Below, piece after piece: positions 37,583 through 44,700 of a DNA stretch of 64,000 nt; position 1 is the stretch's first letter; each line of letters begins with the position of its first letter. A program made the position numbers and the translations under genes. The notes below the pieces were generated by a model, which searched no databases, was not told where the DNA came from, and worked only from the letters and a program-made list of their open reading frames with translations. The DNA is from Terrimesophilobacter sp044464485. Its GTDB lineage: Bacteria > Actinomycetota > Actinomycetes > Actinomycetales > Microbacteriaceae. The stretch is taken from NCBI GenBank assembly GCA_044464485.1, contig JBIQLG010000008.1, forward strand, positions 45,160-109,159, read 5' to 3'.

Positions 37583-38878
37583 TTGGACGACAACAGTTTC
37601 TATGGAGCACCGGCGGGGTGGTATCCCGACCCGTTGGGGCTTCCGCAACTTCGTTGGTGGGACAGCACGGCCTGGACTCACCAAACCGCAGAAGCTCGCG
37701 CGCCCATGGTCATGCAGGAAACGACCTACGCCTGGCCGGAAGATGAGCTTGACGACGAGCGTTCTCGCCAGTTTGACGAGGAGCAGGATCTCCTCACCAG
37801 GCGCGAACGCCGCGAGCGTGAGCGACGGGATGGCAACGACATCGCAGCCCCCACCGCGATGACGTTGCTCCAATTGGAGCCACCGTCGAGTTCCGACATG
37901 CAGCGGGACGTGCCGGAGCCTTCCGCATTCAACCCGTTCGTCGCCAATTCAGCACAGTCGGATGTCTACGAGAACCAGTGGGACGCGTCAAATCCCGCCA
38001 GTGGAGAAACCTCAGCGCAGGAAGCTCCCGCGGAGTCTTTTCCCGCATCCGCTCACGCCGGCCAGTACACGGGCACGTCGTACGCAGAGCCGACGCCTCA
38101 GGCTTATCCAGCGGAAGAGTCAGTCTTCAGCGGTTTCACGTCGCAGCCGGGCTACCAGCAGGCTCCTCAAACTCAGCAGACCTTCGACTGGGCACCGAGG
38201 GTCGATCCACTCAACGATCCGATGTACCAGGCCTTCCTCAAGGCTCAGACGGCGCCGCACACCAAGTCGACCAACAACGGTGCCGTGTGGATGATCGCGC
38301 TGATTCCGCTGTTGCAGCTCGTGCTGAGCCTTTTGGTGCTCACGGCATTCGGCAGTTCCGGATCTTCGGGAATCATGGCGGGTATCTGGCTCGCGCCATA
38401 CCCGATCATCGTCGCGCTCGCCGCCGTTGACCGACACAGTCTCAAGAAGACCGGCCACGAAGTGACAGCCCACTGGCTGTGGGCGCTTCTTTCCGCGCCG
38501 ATCTATTTGATTGTTCGCGCCATTGCGGCGATCCGCGAATCCGGCAACGGGTTCGGGCCGGTTCTGGTGTGGTTTGCTCTCGGTCTTCTCCAGATCGGTG
38601 CCATCGTCGCCGTTCCTGGGCTGCTTATCGCAACTGTTCCGACAGTGTTCGCCGATCAGGCGCAGCAGTCGATTGTTTCCGACGCAGCTGTCATTGGAGC
38701 TTCGCTGAAAGTCACCTGCCCGACGGAGTCGCTCCCGGTGCTCATCGGGCAAACCTTTGAGTGTTCCGGACAGCCTGCCAGCGGAGATGCCCCGTATGAC
38801 ATTCAGGTCAGTCTTCAGCGCGTCAACGGCTGGATCGACTGGCGAGTCGACGACTGGGGTGTCTACACGATGGGATAA
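37583..38878 (+). CDS. DUF2510 membrane protein with C-terminal DUF4333-like domain
   Basis: About 431 residues. The N-terminal DUF2510 motif GWYPDPLGLPQLRWWDSTAW (residues 12-31) is followed by a charged and Q/E/P-rich linker to about residue 230. Four hydrophobic segments follow, with a C-terminal domain containing VTCPTESLPVLIGQTFECSG, which resembles DUF4333 and places a Cys pair probably outside the membrane. Start TTG 37583 is chosen for the GGGGGT upstream and because the longer frame overlaps the pit promoter. Function unknown. First of three DUF2510 genes in 11 kb. Confidence 0.8.
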   Translation: MDDNSFYGAPAGWYPDPLGLPQLRWWDSTAWTHQTAEARAPMVMQETTYAWPEDELDDERSRQFDEEQDLLTRRERRERERRDGNDIAAPTAMTLLQLEPPSSSDMQRDVPEPSAFNPFVANSAQSDVYENQWDASNPASGETSAQEAPAESFPASAHAGQYTGTSYAEPTPQAYPAEESVFSGFTSQPGYQQAPQTQQTFDWAPRVDPLNDPMYQAFLKAQTAPHTKSTNNGAVWMIALIPLLQLVLSLLVLTAFGSSGSSGIMAGIWLAPYPIIVALAAVDRHSLKKTGHEVTAHWLWALLSAPIYLIVRAIAAIRESGNGFGPVLVWFALGLLQIGAIVAVPGLLIATVPTVFADQAQQSIVSDAAVIGASLKVTCPTESLPVLIGQTFECSGQPASGDAPYDIQVSLQRVNGWIDWRVDDWGVYTMG

Positions 38879-38903
38879 CACCCCAGCGCGAGATTCATGG
38901 ACA

Positions 38904-38945
38904 TCGTGCCGTGACGGTCCCGAAGCCCGTCACGGCACGATTCTT
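38904..38945. terminator. Bidirectional terminator hairpin
   Basis: TCGTGCCGTGACGG at 38904-38917 pairs perfectly with 38927-38940 around a nine-base loop, then TTCTTTGTGT. It lies between the convergent 37583 and DUF488 genes and can serve both. Confidence 0.88.
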
Positions 38946-38964
38946 TGTGTTCGCACCGCTTGCG

Positions 38965-39486
38965 TCAGGTCGGCGGATACCGCACTCTGGTTCCCTCCAC
39001 CTGCGCGAAAGGGGTGAGTTCATGCGGTTTCGCGGACCGCTGGGTCATGATGTCGAGCACCTGGACTCCCCTGACCAGGAGAGCATCGCCGATGAGCGAC
39101 CGATGGCATCGCCACGGAACCGCCTCCGCGCACATTATTGCCACAGAAGACTTCTCGGCTTCGCGCACGAGTTCCTCGACGGCATCCGAAAACTCAGCCG
39201 TCTGCATGTAATCGGCATAACCTCGGAACGATGAGTTCCGCCACGCGAGGTTCTCGCTTGCCTTCGTCGTGCGGCGAAGCCCGCCAAGCGATTTCTTCCA
39301 TTCGTAGTCGATTCCCGCCTCTGGCAGGCTCGCTTCCAGTGCTTTTTGGCCGAACTGCGGATTATGTCGAGATCCGGGAACCGTGCGCACATCGACGATC
39401 TTCGTGACACCGTGCGCCGCGAGCATCGAAACAAACTCCTCAAACGGGTGGGTGGAGTGACCGATCGTGAACACCGTGGTCGTCAT
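38965..39486 (-). CDS. DUF488 protein
   Basis: 173 residues, start ATG 39486 (MTTTVFTIGHSTHPFEEF); the longer open frame upstream is antisense to the phosphatase gene. The family blocks TIGHSTHPFEEFVSML, IVDVRTVPGSRHNPQF and IMCAEAVPWRCHRSLIGDAL are clear. The Cys-His pairs (C in MCAE, C-H in RCHR) suggest a redox or metal site; the biochemical role of the family is unknown. It is divergent from the histidine phosphatase gene, with 90 bp between. Confidence 0.88.
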   Translation of the reverse strand: MTTTVFTIGHSTHPFEEFVSMLAAHGVTKIVDVRTVPGSRHNPQFGQKALEASLPEAGIDYEWKKSLGGLRRTTKASENLAWRNSSFRGYADYMQTAEFSDAVEELVREAEKSSVAIMCAEAVPWRCHRSLIGDALLVRGVQVLDIMTQRSAKPHELTPFAQVEGTRVRYPPT

Positions 39487-39576
39487 CTTCCCAGTGAACC
39501 GCAAAACCGATCCGACAAGCTGGGAGAGATCCCGGAAAAATGGCACGATGGACATAAGGAGGATGAAACGAAACCC

Positions 39577-40191
39577 ATGAGGCTTCTTCTCATACGCCAC
39601 GGTCAGACTCCTGGCAATGTCCTCGGGCAGTTGGATACCGCGCATCCCGGACCGGGTTTGACCGAACTGGGTCTCGCGCAGGCGCAATCGCTCACCAAGA
39701 GTTTGAGCGTCGAAAGGATCGAGGCAATTTATGCGTCCACGCTCGTGCGAACCCAATTGACGGCACAGCCCATCTCGCTGGATCGGAACATTGACGTCGA
39801 CGTGCGCAATGGGCTCCACGAGATAGGTGCCGGCGATCTTGAGCTGCGGCACGATCCCGACTCCGTCCTTCAGTACCTTCACACCGTGTACGCGTGGGGT
39901 CTCGGTGACCTCGGCGCAACGATGCCGGGCGGCTCGGACGGATTTGAATTTTTTGATCGCTTCGATTCCGACATCGAAGCCATTTCGCGGTCCGGAGCGG
40001 AAGTCGCCGCGGTCTTCAGCCACGGCGCCGCGATCCGCGTGTGGGTATCGAGCCGAGCGCGCAACATTGAGCCATCGTTTGCGGCGGAGAACTCGCTTTC
40101 GAATGCAGGAGTCGTTGCGCTGGAAGGGTCGACGGGCTCGGGGTGGACGCTCACCGAGTGGCAGGGCATCACGCTGACCGAAACGGCCTGA
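39577..40191 (+). CDS. Histidine phosphatase (phosphoglycerate mutase-like)
   Basis: 204 residues of the branch-1 histidine phosphatase superfamily. The catalytic phosphohistidine motif LIRHGQTPGN is at residues 5-14. The Glu donor lies in GLHEIGAGDLE near 83-93, and the second His in VFSHGAAIRVW near 148. The substrate is not predictable; the lid is short. ATG 39577 lies 14 bases after a strong AAGGAGG, longer than ideal spacing. Confidence 0.87.
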   Translation: MRLLLIRHGQTPGNVLGQLDTAHPGPGLTELGLAQAQSLTKSLSVERIEAIYASTLVRTQLTAQPISLDRNIDVDVRNGLHEIGAGDLELRHDPDSVLQYLHTVYAWGLGDLGATMPGGSDGFEFFDRFDSDIEAISRSGAEVAAVFSHGAAIRVWVSSRARNIEPSFAAENSLSNAGVVALEGSTGSGWTLTEWQGITLTETA

Positions 40192-40214
40192 CCTCGGCCG
40201 TTCTTGACGCTCCA

Positions 40215-40228
40215 CCCCACTAGTGGGG
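40215..40228. promoter_or_regulatory. CCCC-N6-GGGG motif (copy 2, perfect palindrome)
   Basis: CCCCACTAGTGGGG is a perfect 14-bp palindrome. It ends 24 bases before TATACA (40253-40258), a likely -10 for the 40266 gene, whose ATG lies seven bases further, suggesting a leaderless mRNA. Confidence 0.5.
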
Positions 40229-40265
40229 CTCGTTCGCTCGTGGTGCAACCGATATACAGATACGT

Positions 40266-40628
40266 ATGTCCAAAGCAACCCGATTTAGCTTCGACGGAGG
40301 GGCCGCAACGTATTTCGGTACCGCCATTCTTGGCGTGCTGATCACCGTTTTCACCCTCGGAATCTGCTACCCCTTCGCGCTCGTCCTGACGGAACGTTGG
40401 AAATGCAAGCACACCTTCATCGACGGTCATCAACTTGTCTTCACTGGTACTGCCACCGGTCTCTGGGGACGATGGTTGCTGTGGTTGCTGCTCTCGATTC
40501 TGACGGCGGGAATTTTCCTGTTCTGGGTTGCTCCCAGAATTCAGCGGTGGAAAACAGTGAACACGGAGTTCGCCGTTCCCTCAGCTCCCATTACAGTGTG
40601 GGCACCTAACGTTTTGCAGGCGAGTTAG
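40266..40628 (+). CDS. DUF898-like small membrane protein
   Basis: 120 residues with two or three transmembrane helices (near 18-40, 68-90). Opens with TRFSFDGGAATYFGTAI and contains WKCKHTFIDGHQLVFTGT, which match the repeat block of DUF898 proteins: FDG, then ERW and the HT-x-I-D-G strand. Function unknown. It has no ribosome-binding site and a -10 box immediately upstream, so translation is probably leaderless. Preceded by the same palindrome class as the DUF2510 genes. Confidence 0.75.
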   Translation: MSKATRFSFDGGAATYFGTAILGVLITVFTLGICYPFALVLTERWKCKHTFIDGHQLVFTGTATGLWGRWLLWLLLSILTAGIFLFWVAPRIQRWKTVNTEFAVPSAPITVWAPNVLQAS

Positions 40629-40685
40629 GCACTCATTAGTACACATTCGTGTCCGCCGAGCGTCGGAGACGCATAGGCTGGACTC

Positions 40686-41387
40686 ATGAGTGAACACCGG
40701 CCCGGCGTGGCGCAGAGCCAGTTCCTCGACCCGAACTGTGTGATGTGGAATGTGCCGCCGGAGGAACGCGCGGGCAAACCACTGCTCATCATGATGCACG
40801 GTTTGGGCAGTCATGAAGGCGACCTTTTCGGGTTGAACCGGTTTCTGCCCGACAATCTCGTCGTTGCGTCGCTGAGGGCGCCGCTGGCCTACGGTGATGG
40901 TTTCGCGTGGTTCCAGTCCGGAGCAGTCGGACCGAGCAACGACACCACCCCTCTGGATGCGTCGGTGCGGGCGGTGCTCAACTGGATCGATTCTCTTGCC
41001 TTCACCCCGCCGAGCATCGGCCTCATGGGCTTCTCACAAGGCGGATGCATGGCGTTGCAACTTGTTCGCGAAGCACCGCACCGTTTTGATTTTGTCCTCC
41101 AGTTGAGTGGATTCGTCGCACGCAGCACACACGCGGGAGATGCCGTGCTGGCCGCGCGCACTCCACGCATCCCCGTGTTCTGGGCACACGGCGAAGATGA
41201 CGACGTCATACCTGCGTCCGCCGTGCAGCACACGGGCGAGTGGCTCGAATCGCACACGTCAGTTCAAGCGCACCGCTACCGGATGGCGCACACGATCAGC
41301 CAGGAGGAACTGTCGGACATCGTTGACTTCGTCCGCACGCGGTGGGAGATACCTGGTGCAGAGAATCGAAGAAGGGGAGAACATTGA
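40686..41387 (+). CDS. Alpha/beta hydrolase (carboxylesterase/phospholipase type)
   Basis: 233-residue serine hydrolase of the YpfH/carboxylesterase 2 group. Oxyanion motif MMHGLGSHEGD near residue 38, nucleophile elbow GFSQGGC near 117-123, Asp in AHGEDDDVIPAS and His in RMAHTIS form the triad. No signal peptide, so cytosolic. The stop overlaps the TTG start of the CoA-binding protein by four bases, suggesting a two-gene operon. Confidence 0.9.
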   Translation: MSEHRPGVAQSQFLDPNCVMWNVPPEERAGKPLLIMMHGLGSHEGDLFGLNRFLPDNLVVASLRAPLAYGDGFAWFQSGAVGPSNDTTPLDASVRAVLNWIDSLAFTPPSIGLMGFSQGGCMALQLVREAPHRFDFVLQLSGFVARSTHAGDAVLAARTPRIPVFWAHGEDDDVIPASAVQHTGEWLESHTSVQAHRYRMAHTISQEELSDIVDFVRTRWEIPGAENRRRGEH

Positions 41388-41794
41388 AAACTGACCCGAA
41401 CCTTGGCGAACTGTTGCGCAGTTCGAAGGTTATCGCCGTCGTGGGGGCATCCGCTAATGAAAAAAAGGCGGCGAACCGCATTCCCCGCTGGCTGTTCAAC
41501 GCCGGTTTCACCATCATTCCCGTGAATCCGAATGCTGACGAAATTCTGGGCCAAAGAGTTTACCGCTCGCTTGCAGAGATTCCCGTCGATGTCGATATCG
41601 TCGACGTGTTCCGACCCTCGGATGAGGCGGCGGAGGTCGCGAAACAGGCAGCAAGCATCGGTGCGAAGACGCTGTGGCTGCAGTTGGGCATCACGTCCGC
41701 CGAGGCGCGCGACATTGCGGACGCTGCCGGAATGAACTTTGTGGAAGACAATTGCCTCGGCGTGACAGTGAACGAACTCGGGATCACGAAGTAG
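41384..41794 (+). CDS. CoA-binding domain protein (YccU type)
   Basis: 136 residues forming a single Rossmann-like CoA-binding domain. Motifs: VIAVVGASANEKKAANRIPRW at the N-terminus, PVNPNADEILGQRVYRSL, and the C-terminal DNCLGVTVNEL. Relatives bind CoA or nucleotides; the role is unknown. The frame is open from 41342, but TTG 41384 overlaps the preceding stop (TTGA) and has AAGGGGAGA upstream, so it is the likely start. Confidence 0.88.
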   Translation: MKTDPNLGELLRSSKVIAVVGASANEKKAANRIPRWLFNAGFTIIPVNPNADEILGQRVYRSLAEIPVDVDIVDVFRPSDEAAEVAKQAASIGAKTLWLQLGITSAEARDIADAAGMNFVEDNCLGVTVNELGITK

Positions 41795-41801
41795 GGGGAC
41801 C

Positions 41802-42989
41802 ATGCGCATCGCCGTCATTGGCGCCGGAATCGGCGGGCTCGTAGCTGCATCCGCACTCCAGCGTGACGGGCACGCCGTCACAATTCTCGAACGGCGATCG
41901 CATCCGGGCGCGATCGGGGCCGGCCTGACGCTGTTCGGCAACAGTTTCACCGCATTGGATGCCGTGGGTTTAGCGGACATCGTGGCGCCGCTGATCAGGG
42001 TCGGCGGGCCGCTCGCCCGGGCAGGGCAGCGTTCACCGGATGGGCGGTGGCTCATGACGCTGTCGCCCAAAGTCGTCTCTGGCATGCACGTACTCCACCG
42101 GGTGGATGTGCACTCGGCGCTAGCTGATGCACTGGAGCCGGGGACCCTTCACAGCGGTTGCGCAGCGACCGTCCCAGCGGACGGTTCACCCAGCGTGAGT
42201 GTCGAGAACACTGCGGAGGGTCGGGCTGCGGACCCGGTCGCGGGAAGCACCGCATCCTTCGATCTCGTGATCGCGGCGGACGGCATCCAGAGCCGCACGA
42301 GAGCCAGCATTGGGCTGGACCCCGGACTTCGATACGCCGGCTACACGGCATGGCGAGGTGTAACGGAGAAAACTTTCGATGTTGGCGCGAGTGTCGGTGA
42401 AACCTGGGGACTCGGTCGCCGTTTCGGTATCGCTCCGCTCGCCGACGGCAGGGTGTACTGGTTCGCCACGGCCAACGTGCCGGAAAATACGATTTTCGAG
42501 AATGAGCGAGAGGAATTGCTGGCCCGATTCGATGACTGGCACGCCCCGATTCGCGCGCTCATCGATGACACGATCAGTGAGGCGATACTGCGGCATGACG
42601 TTCACGATTTAGCCGCTCCGCCGCCACGCTACGTGGTGGGAAGAACCGTTTTGCTCGGCGACGCGGCTCACGCGATGACACCCGACCTCGGGCAGGGCGC
42701 CGGGCAGGCGATCGAGGATGCGGCAACGCTGACCCTGCTGCTTCGCGGCCTGCGCGGAACTTCGTTCTCGGAGGCCGCTCTGGATGCGGCGCTGGAACGG
42801 TACGACCGCGCGAGACGCAAACGAAGCCAACACCTGGCGCGCAGATCACGCACCATGGGCAACGTCGCCCAGTGGGATGTTCCCTGGCGCGCGGCGCTGC
42901 GCAATCGGATTCTTCGCGCGACACCGAACGGGCTCGCGAGCGCGTCGGTGGCGCGATTGCAGCGTTGGAGACCGCCGAAATTACGTTAG
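41802..42989 (+). CDS. FAD-dependent monooxygenase (aromatic hydroxylase type)
   Basis: 395-residue group A flavoprotein monooxygenase. FAD motifs: GAGIGGLVAASALQRDGH (residues 7-24, then the acidic ILER), DLVIAADGIQSRTR near residue 155 and LLGDAAHAMTPDLGQGAGQA near 290. The family includes salicylate and 6-hydroxynicotinate hydroxylases; the substrate is unknown. Starts seven bases after the CoA-binding gene and overlaps the convergent DarT-like gene by four bases. Confidence 0.88.
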   Translation: MRIAVIGAGIGGLVAASALQRDGHAVTILERRSHPGAIGAGLTLFGNSFTALDAVGLADIVAPLIRVGGPLARAGQRSPDGRWLMTLSPKVVSGMHVLHRVDVHSALADALEPGTLHSGCAATVPADGSPSVSVENTAEGRAADPVAGSTASFDLVIAADGIQSRTRASIGLDPGLRYAGYTAWRGVTEKTFDVGASVGETWGLGRRFGIAPLADGRVYWFATANVPENTIFENEREELLARFDDWHAPIRALIDDTISEAILRHDVHDLAAPPPRYVVGRTVLLGDAAHAMTPDLGQGAGQAIEDAATLTLLLRGLRGTSFSEAALDAALERYDRARRKRSQHLARRSRTMGNVAQWDVPWRAALRNRILRATPNGLASASVARLQRWRPPKLR

Positions 42990-43741
42990 GCGCTCTGAAA
43001 CCAGGGCGGATAAACGGAAACCTTGGTCACGAATCCGCGGGACTCCAGAAGCGAGCGAACCCTGATTCTCACTTTGTCGTTCGCGACACCGATGAGCGCT
43101 ATGGCGGAAAACTGCAGTTCGTGCGGAATGAGAAATTCCGCGTCGCCCAGTGCATCCTCGTCGTCGAAGCGTAGGCGCGGCATCCTCCCTCCGAGCTCGC
43201 TGACGGGGCCGAACGTTGTTTCTGGATCTGCTGCATCGCCGTTCGCAACGATCGCGCCGCCGCCACCGCTGCGCGCAGAACTCACCAGCATGATGAAGTC
43301 GGAAGCAGGCAGCGCGCGAGCCGCTTTATCGAGACGATCATCCGGGCTCGCGGATCGCATCGCCTCCCACATTCGCGCGTTCGGGAGCAGGAAGAATGGC
43401 ACGAAAGAAGCAACCGGTTCCGAGTCAATTCTTGTGTTGCGTCGCCTGAGGCGATTCTCCGGGGTAGAAATATCGACTTTGGGCCGCGCGCCGTCAAGCT
43501 CGGACACCACGCCTCCGGCATCGAGGATGCTGTCGAGATTGCTCACGTGGGTGAGATGAAATATCCGTCTGTTGCGCGCATCCGTGACCTTCGGCGGTGA
43601 TGTTGCAACTCGCGGAGCCTTCTTCACGGATCCGCTTCGAGCGGCGGGTGACCGTTGGGCGGGATGCGGCGCAGACACCCGTATGCGCGGAGCGCACACG
43701 TCGCAGCGATCGAGCTCAAGCCCGTGAATGCATTCCGACAT
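42986..43741 (-). CDS. DarT-like ADP-ribosyltransferase with N-terminal zinc-knuckle motif (orphan)
   Basis: 251 residues. Residues 59-250 follow the DarT/DUF4433 fold: IFHLTHVSNLDSIL (H62, H65 in the NAD-binding position), an Arg cluster at 97-101 (RLRRR), FVPFFLLP near 113-120, MLVSS near 151 and GDAEFLIP with E202 where DarT has its catalytic Glu (QAEFLV). DarT enzymes ADP-ribosylate thymidine in single-stranded DNA and are normally paired with the DarG macrodomain antitoxin; no macrodomain gene is adjacent. The N-terminus CIHGLELDRCDVC (C4, H6, C13, C16) looks like a small zinc knuckle, and residues 20-55 are a basic linker. Chemistry is inferred from the motifs, not proven. Confidence 0.75.
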   Translation of the reverse strand: MSECIHGLELDRCDVCAPRIRVSAPHPAQRSPAARSGSVKKAPRVATSPPKVTDARNRRIFHLTHVSNLDSILDAGGVVSELDGARPKVDISTPENRLRRRNTRIDSEPVASFVPFFLLPNARMWEAMRSASPDDRLDKAARALPASDFIMLVSSARSGGGGAIVANGDAADPETTFGPVSELGGRMPRLRFDDEDALGDAEFLIPHELQFSAIALIGVANDKVRIRVRSLLESRGFVTKVSVYPPWFQSA

Positions 43742-43836
43742 ACAGTCCCATCAGTGCGACGTTCTCGACGCTGCACACCCAAGGTTACGCGGAACCGTTG
43801 CCCCGCAACGACCACCGGACACCGTGCGCTCACGAC

Positions 43837-43851
43837 CCCCGCAAAATGGGG
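43837..43851. promoter_or_regulatory. CCCC-N7-GGGG motif (copy 3)
   Basis: CCCC-GCAAAAT-GGGG in the 195-bp divergent region between the DarT-like gene (minus) and the second DUF2510 gene (plus). It ends 24 bases before TAGCGT (43876-43881), a candidate -10 for the plus-strand gene, the same spacing as copy 2. Confidence 0.45.
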
Positions 43852-43936
43852 CATGCCCAGCTCACAGCAAACTACTAGCGTTATTGGTGGACGGGCTCGC
43901 CAGGGAGCGACTTTACGCCGGTCTTCAGGGGGAAAA

Positions 43937-44656
43937 ATGTCTATCGATCAGCTGGGCACCGTCATCGTCGCGGGTTGGTATCCGGACCCGGAAAACGATT
44001 CTTTGGCGCGCTGGTGGGATGGTTCTCAGTGGTCGGATGCGACGCGGCAGCGGAACGTGCCCAGTCCGGCAGCGGAACCCCAGGGCCCCGTAGCGGCAGC
44101 TCCAGCGCCTGAACCGTATCGCGAACGTTACTTCTCTCCGGTCCCGGTGCGCACTGACGCGACGCTTCCCCCCATCGACCCGTATCGTCCACTCAACCGA
44201 CGCCATGACTCTCAGGGCTTTGTCTCGATGGGTGTGAAGCCCACGATCCAATTCCATCCCACCCGCGCTTACACCGGGGCCGTCTGGGCTATCGCAACAA
44301 TTCCGGTATGGACGACGATCGCTGTTTTGGCTCTGTACATCGGCCTCGGCGATTTTTATACGCAATTTCTCGTGGCTCTGACCGGAGTCGTCCTCTTTGT
44401 CATCGCCTTAGCGTTCGCAATTCACGATCACAAGGTCATGCTGAACTCGCTGCACCCCGCAGCGGCATCTGCATGGTGGATGTTTCTTGGTCCGATGATC
44501 TACCTCATCGTTCGCGGAGTGCACGTGAGCCGAAACGTTGGCCATGGCTGGGCCCCGCTGATCGTCTACCTGATCTGCTCCTTCGTTCCGGCAGCGGCTA
44601 TCCTTGCGCTCGGCACCCTGTACACGTTCTTTGTTTCGCTACTGGCCAGAATGTAA
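43937..44656 (+). CDS. DUF2510 membrane protein
   Basis: 239 residues. The DUF2510 motif GWYPDPENDSLARWWDGSQW is at 13-32. A short proline- and alanine-rich linker follows, then about four transmembrane helices (near 118-140, 143-162, 180-195, 205-235). Helix 3 contains AWWMFLGPMIYLIVRG, matching the W-x-L-L-x-P-I-Y-L-I-V-R segment of the other two DUF2510 proteins here, so the three are paralogues. ATG 43937 has AGGGGGAAAA upstream; the longer frame is rejected. Function unknown. Confidence 0.82.
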   Translation: MSIDQLGTVIVAGWYPDPENDSLARWWDGSQWSDATRQRNVPSPAAEPQGPVAAAPAPEPYRERYFSPVPVRTDATLPPIDPYRPLNRRHDSQGFVSMGVKPTIQFHPTRAYTGAVWAIATIPVWTTIAVLALYIGLGDFYTQFLVALTGVVLFVIALAFAIHDHKVMLNSLHPAAASAWWMFLGPMIYLIVRGVHVSRNVGHGWAPLIVYLICSFVPAAAILALGTLYTFFVSLLARM

Positions 44657-44700
44657 GTGGGTGCCGCGCCGGGTGTCGATGCGCGATAGCGTGTGAGTTT

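Noticed and set aside
36809..37873. 354-codon frame spanning the pit start and the DUF2510 gene start
   Set aside because: Overlaps two recognised genes and shows no family features.
39563..39580. Five-codon mini-ORF (MKRNP) overlapping the histidine phosphatase start by ATGA
   Set aside because: The AAGGAGG touches its ATG with no spacing, so it would not be translated efficiently; probably chance.
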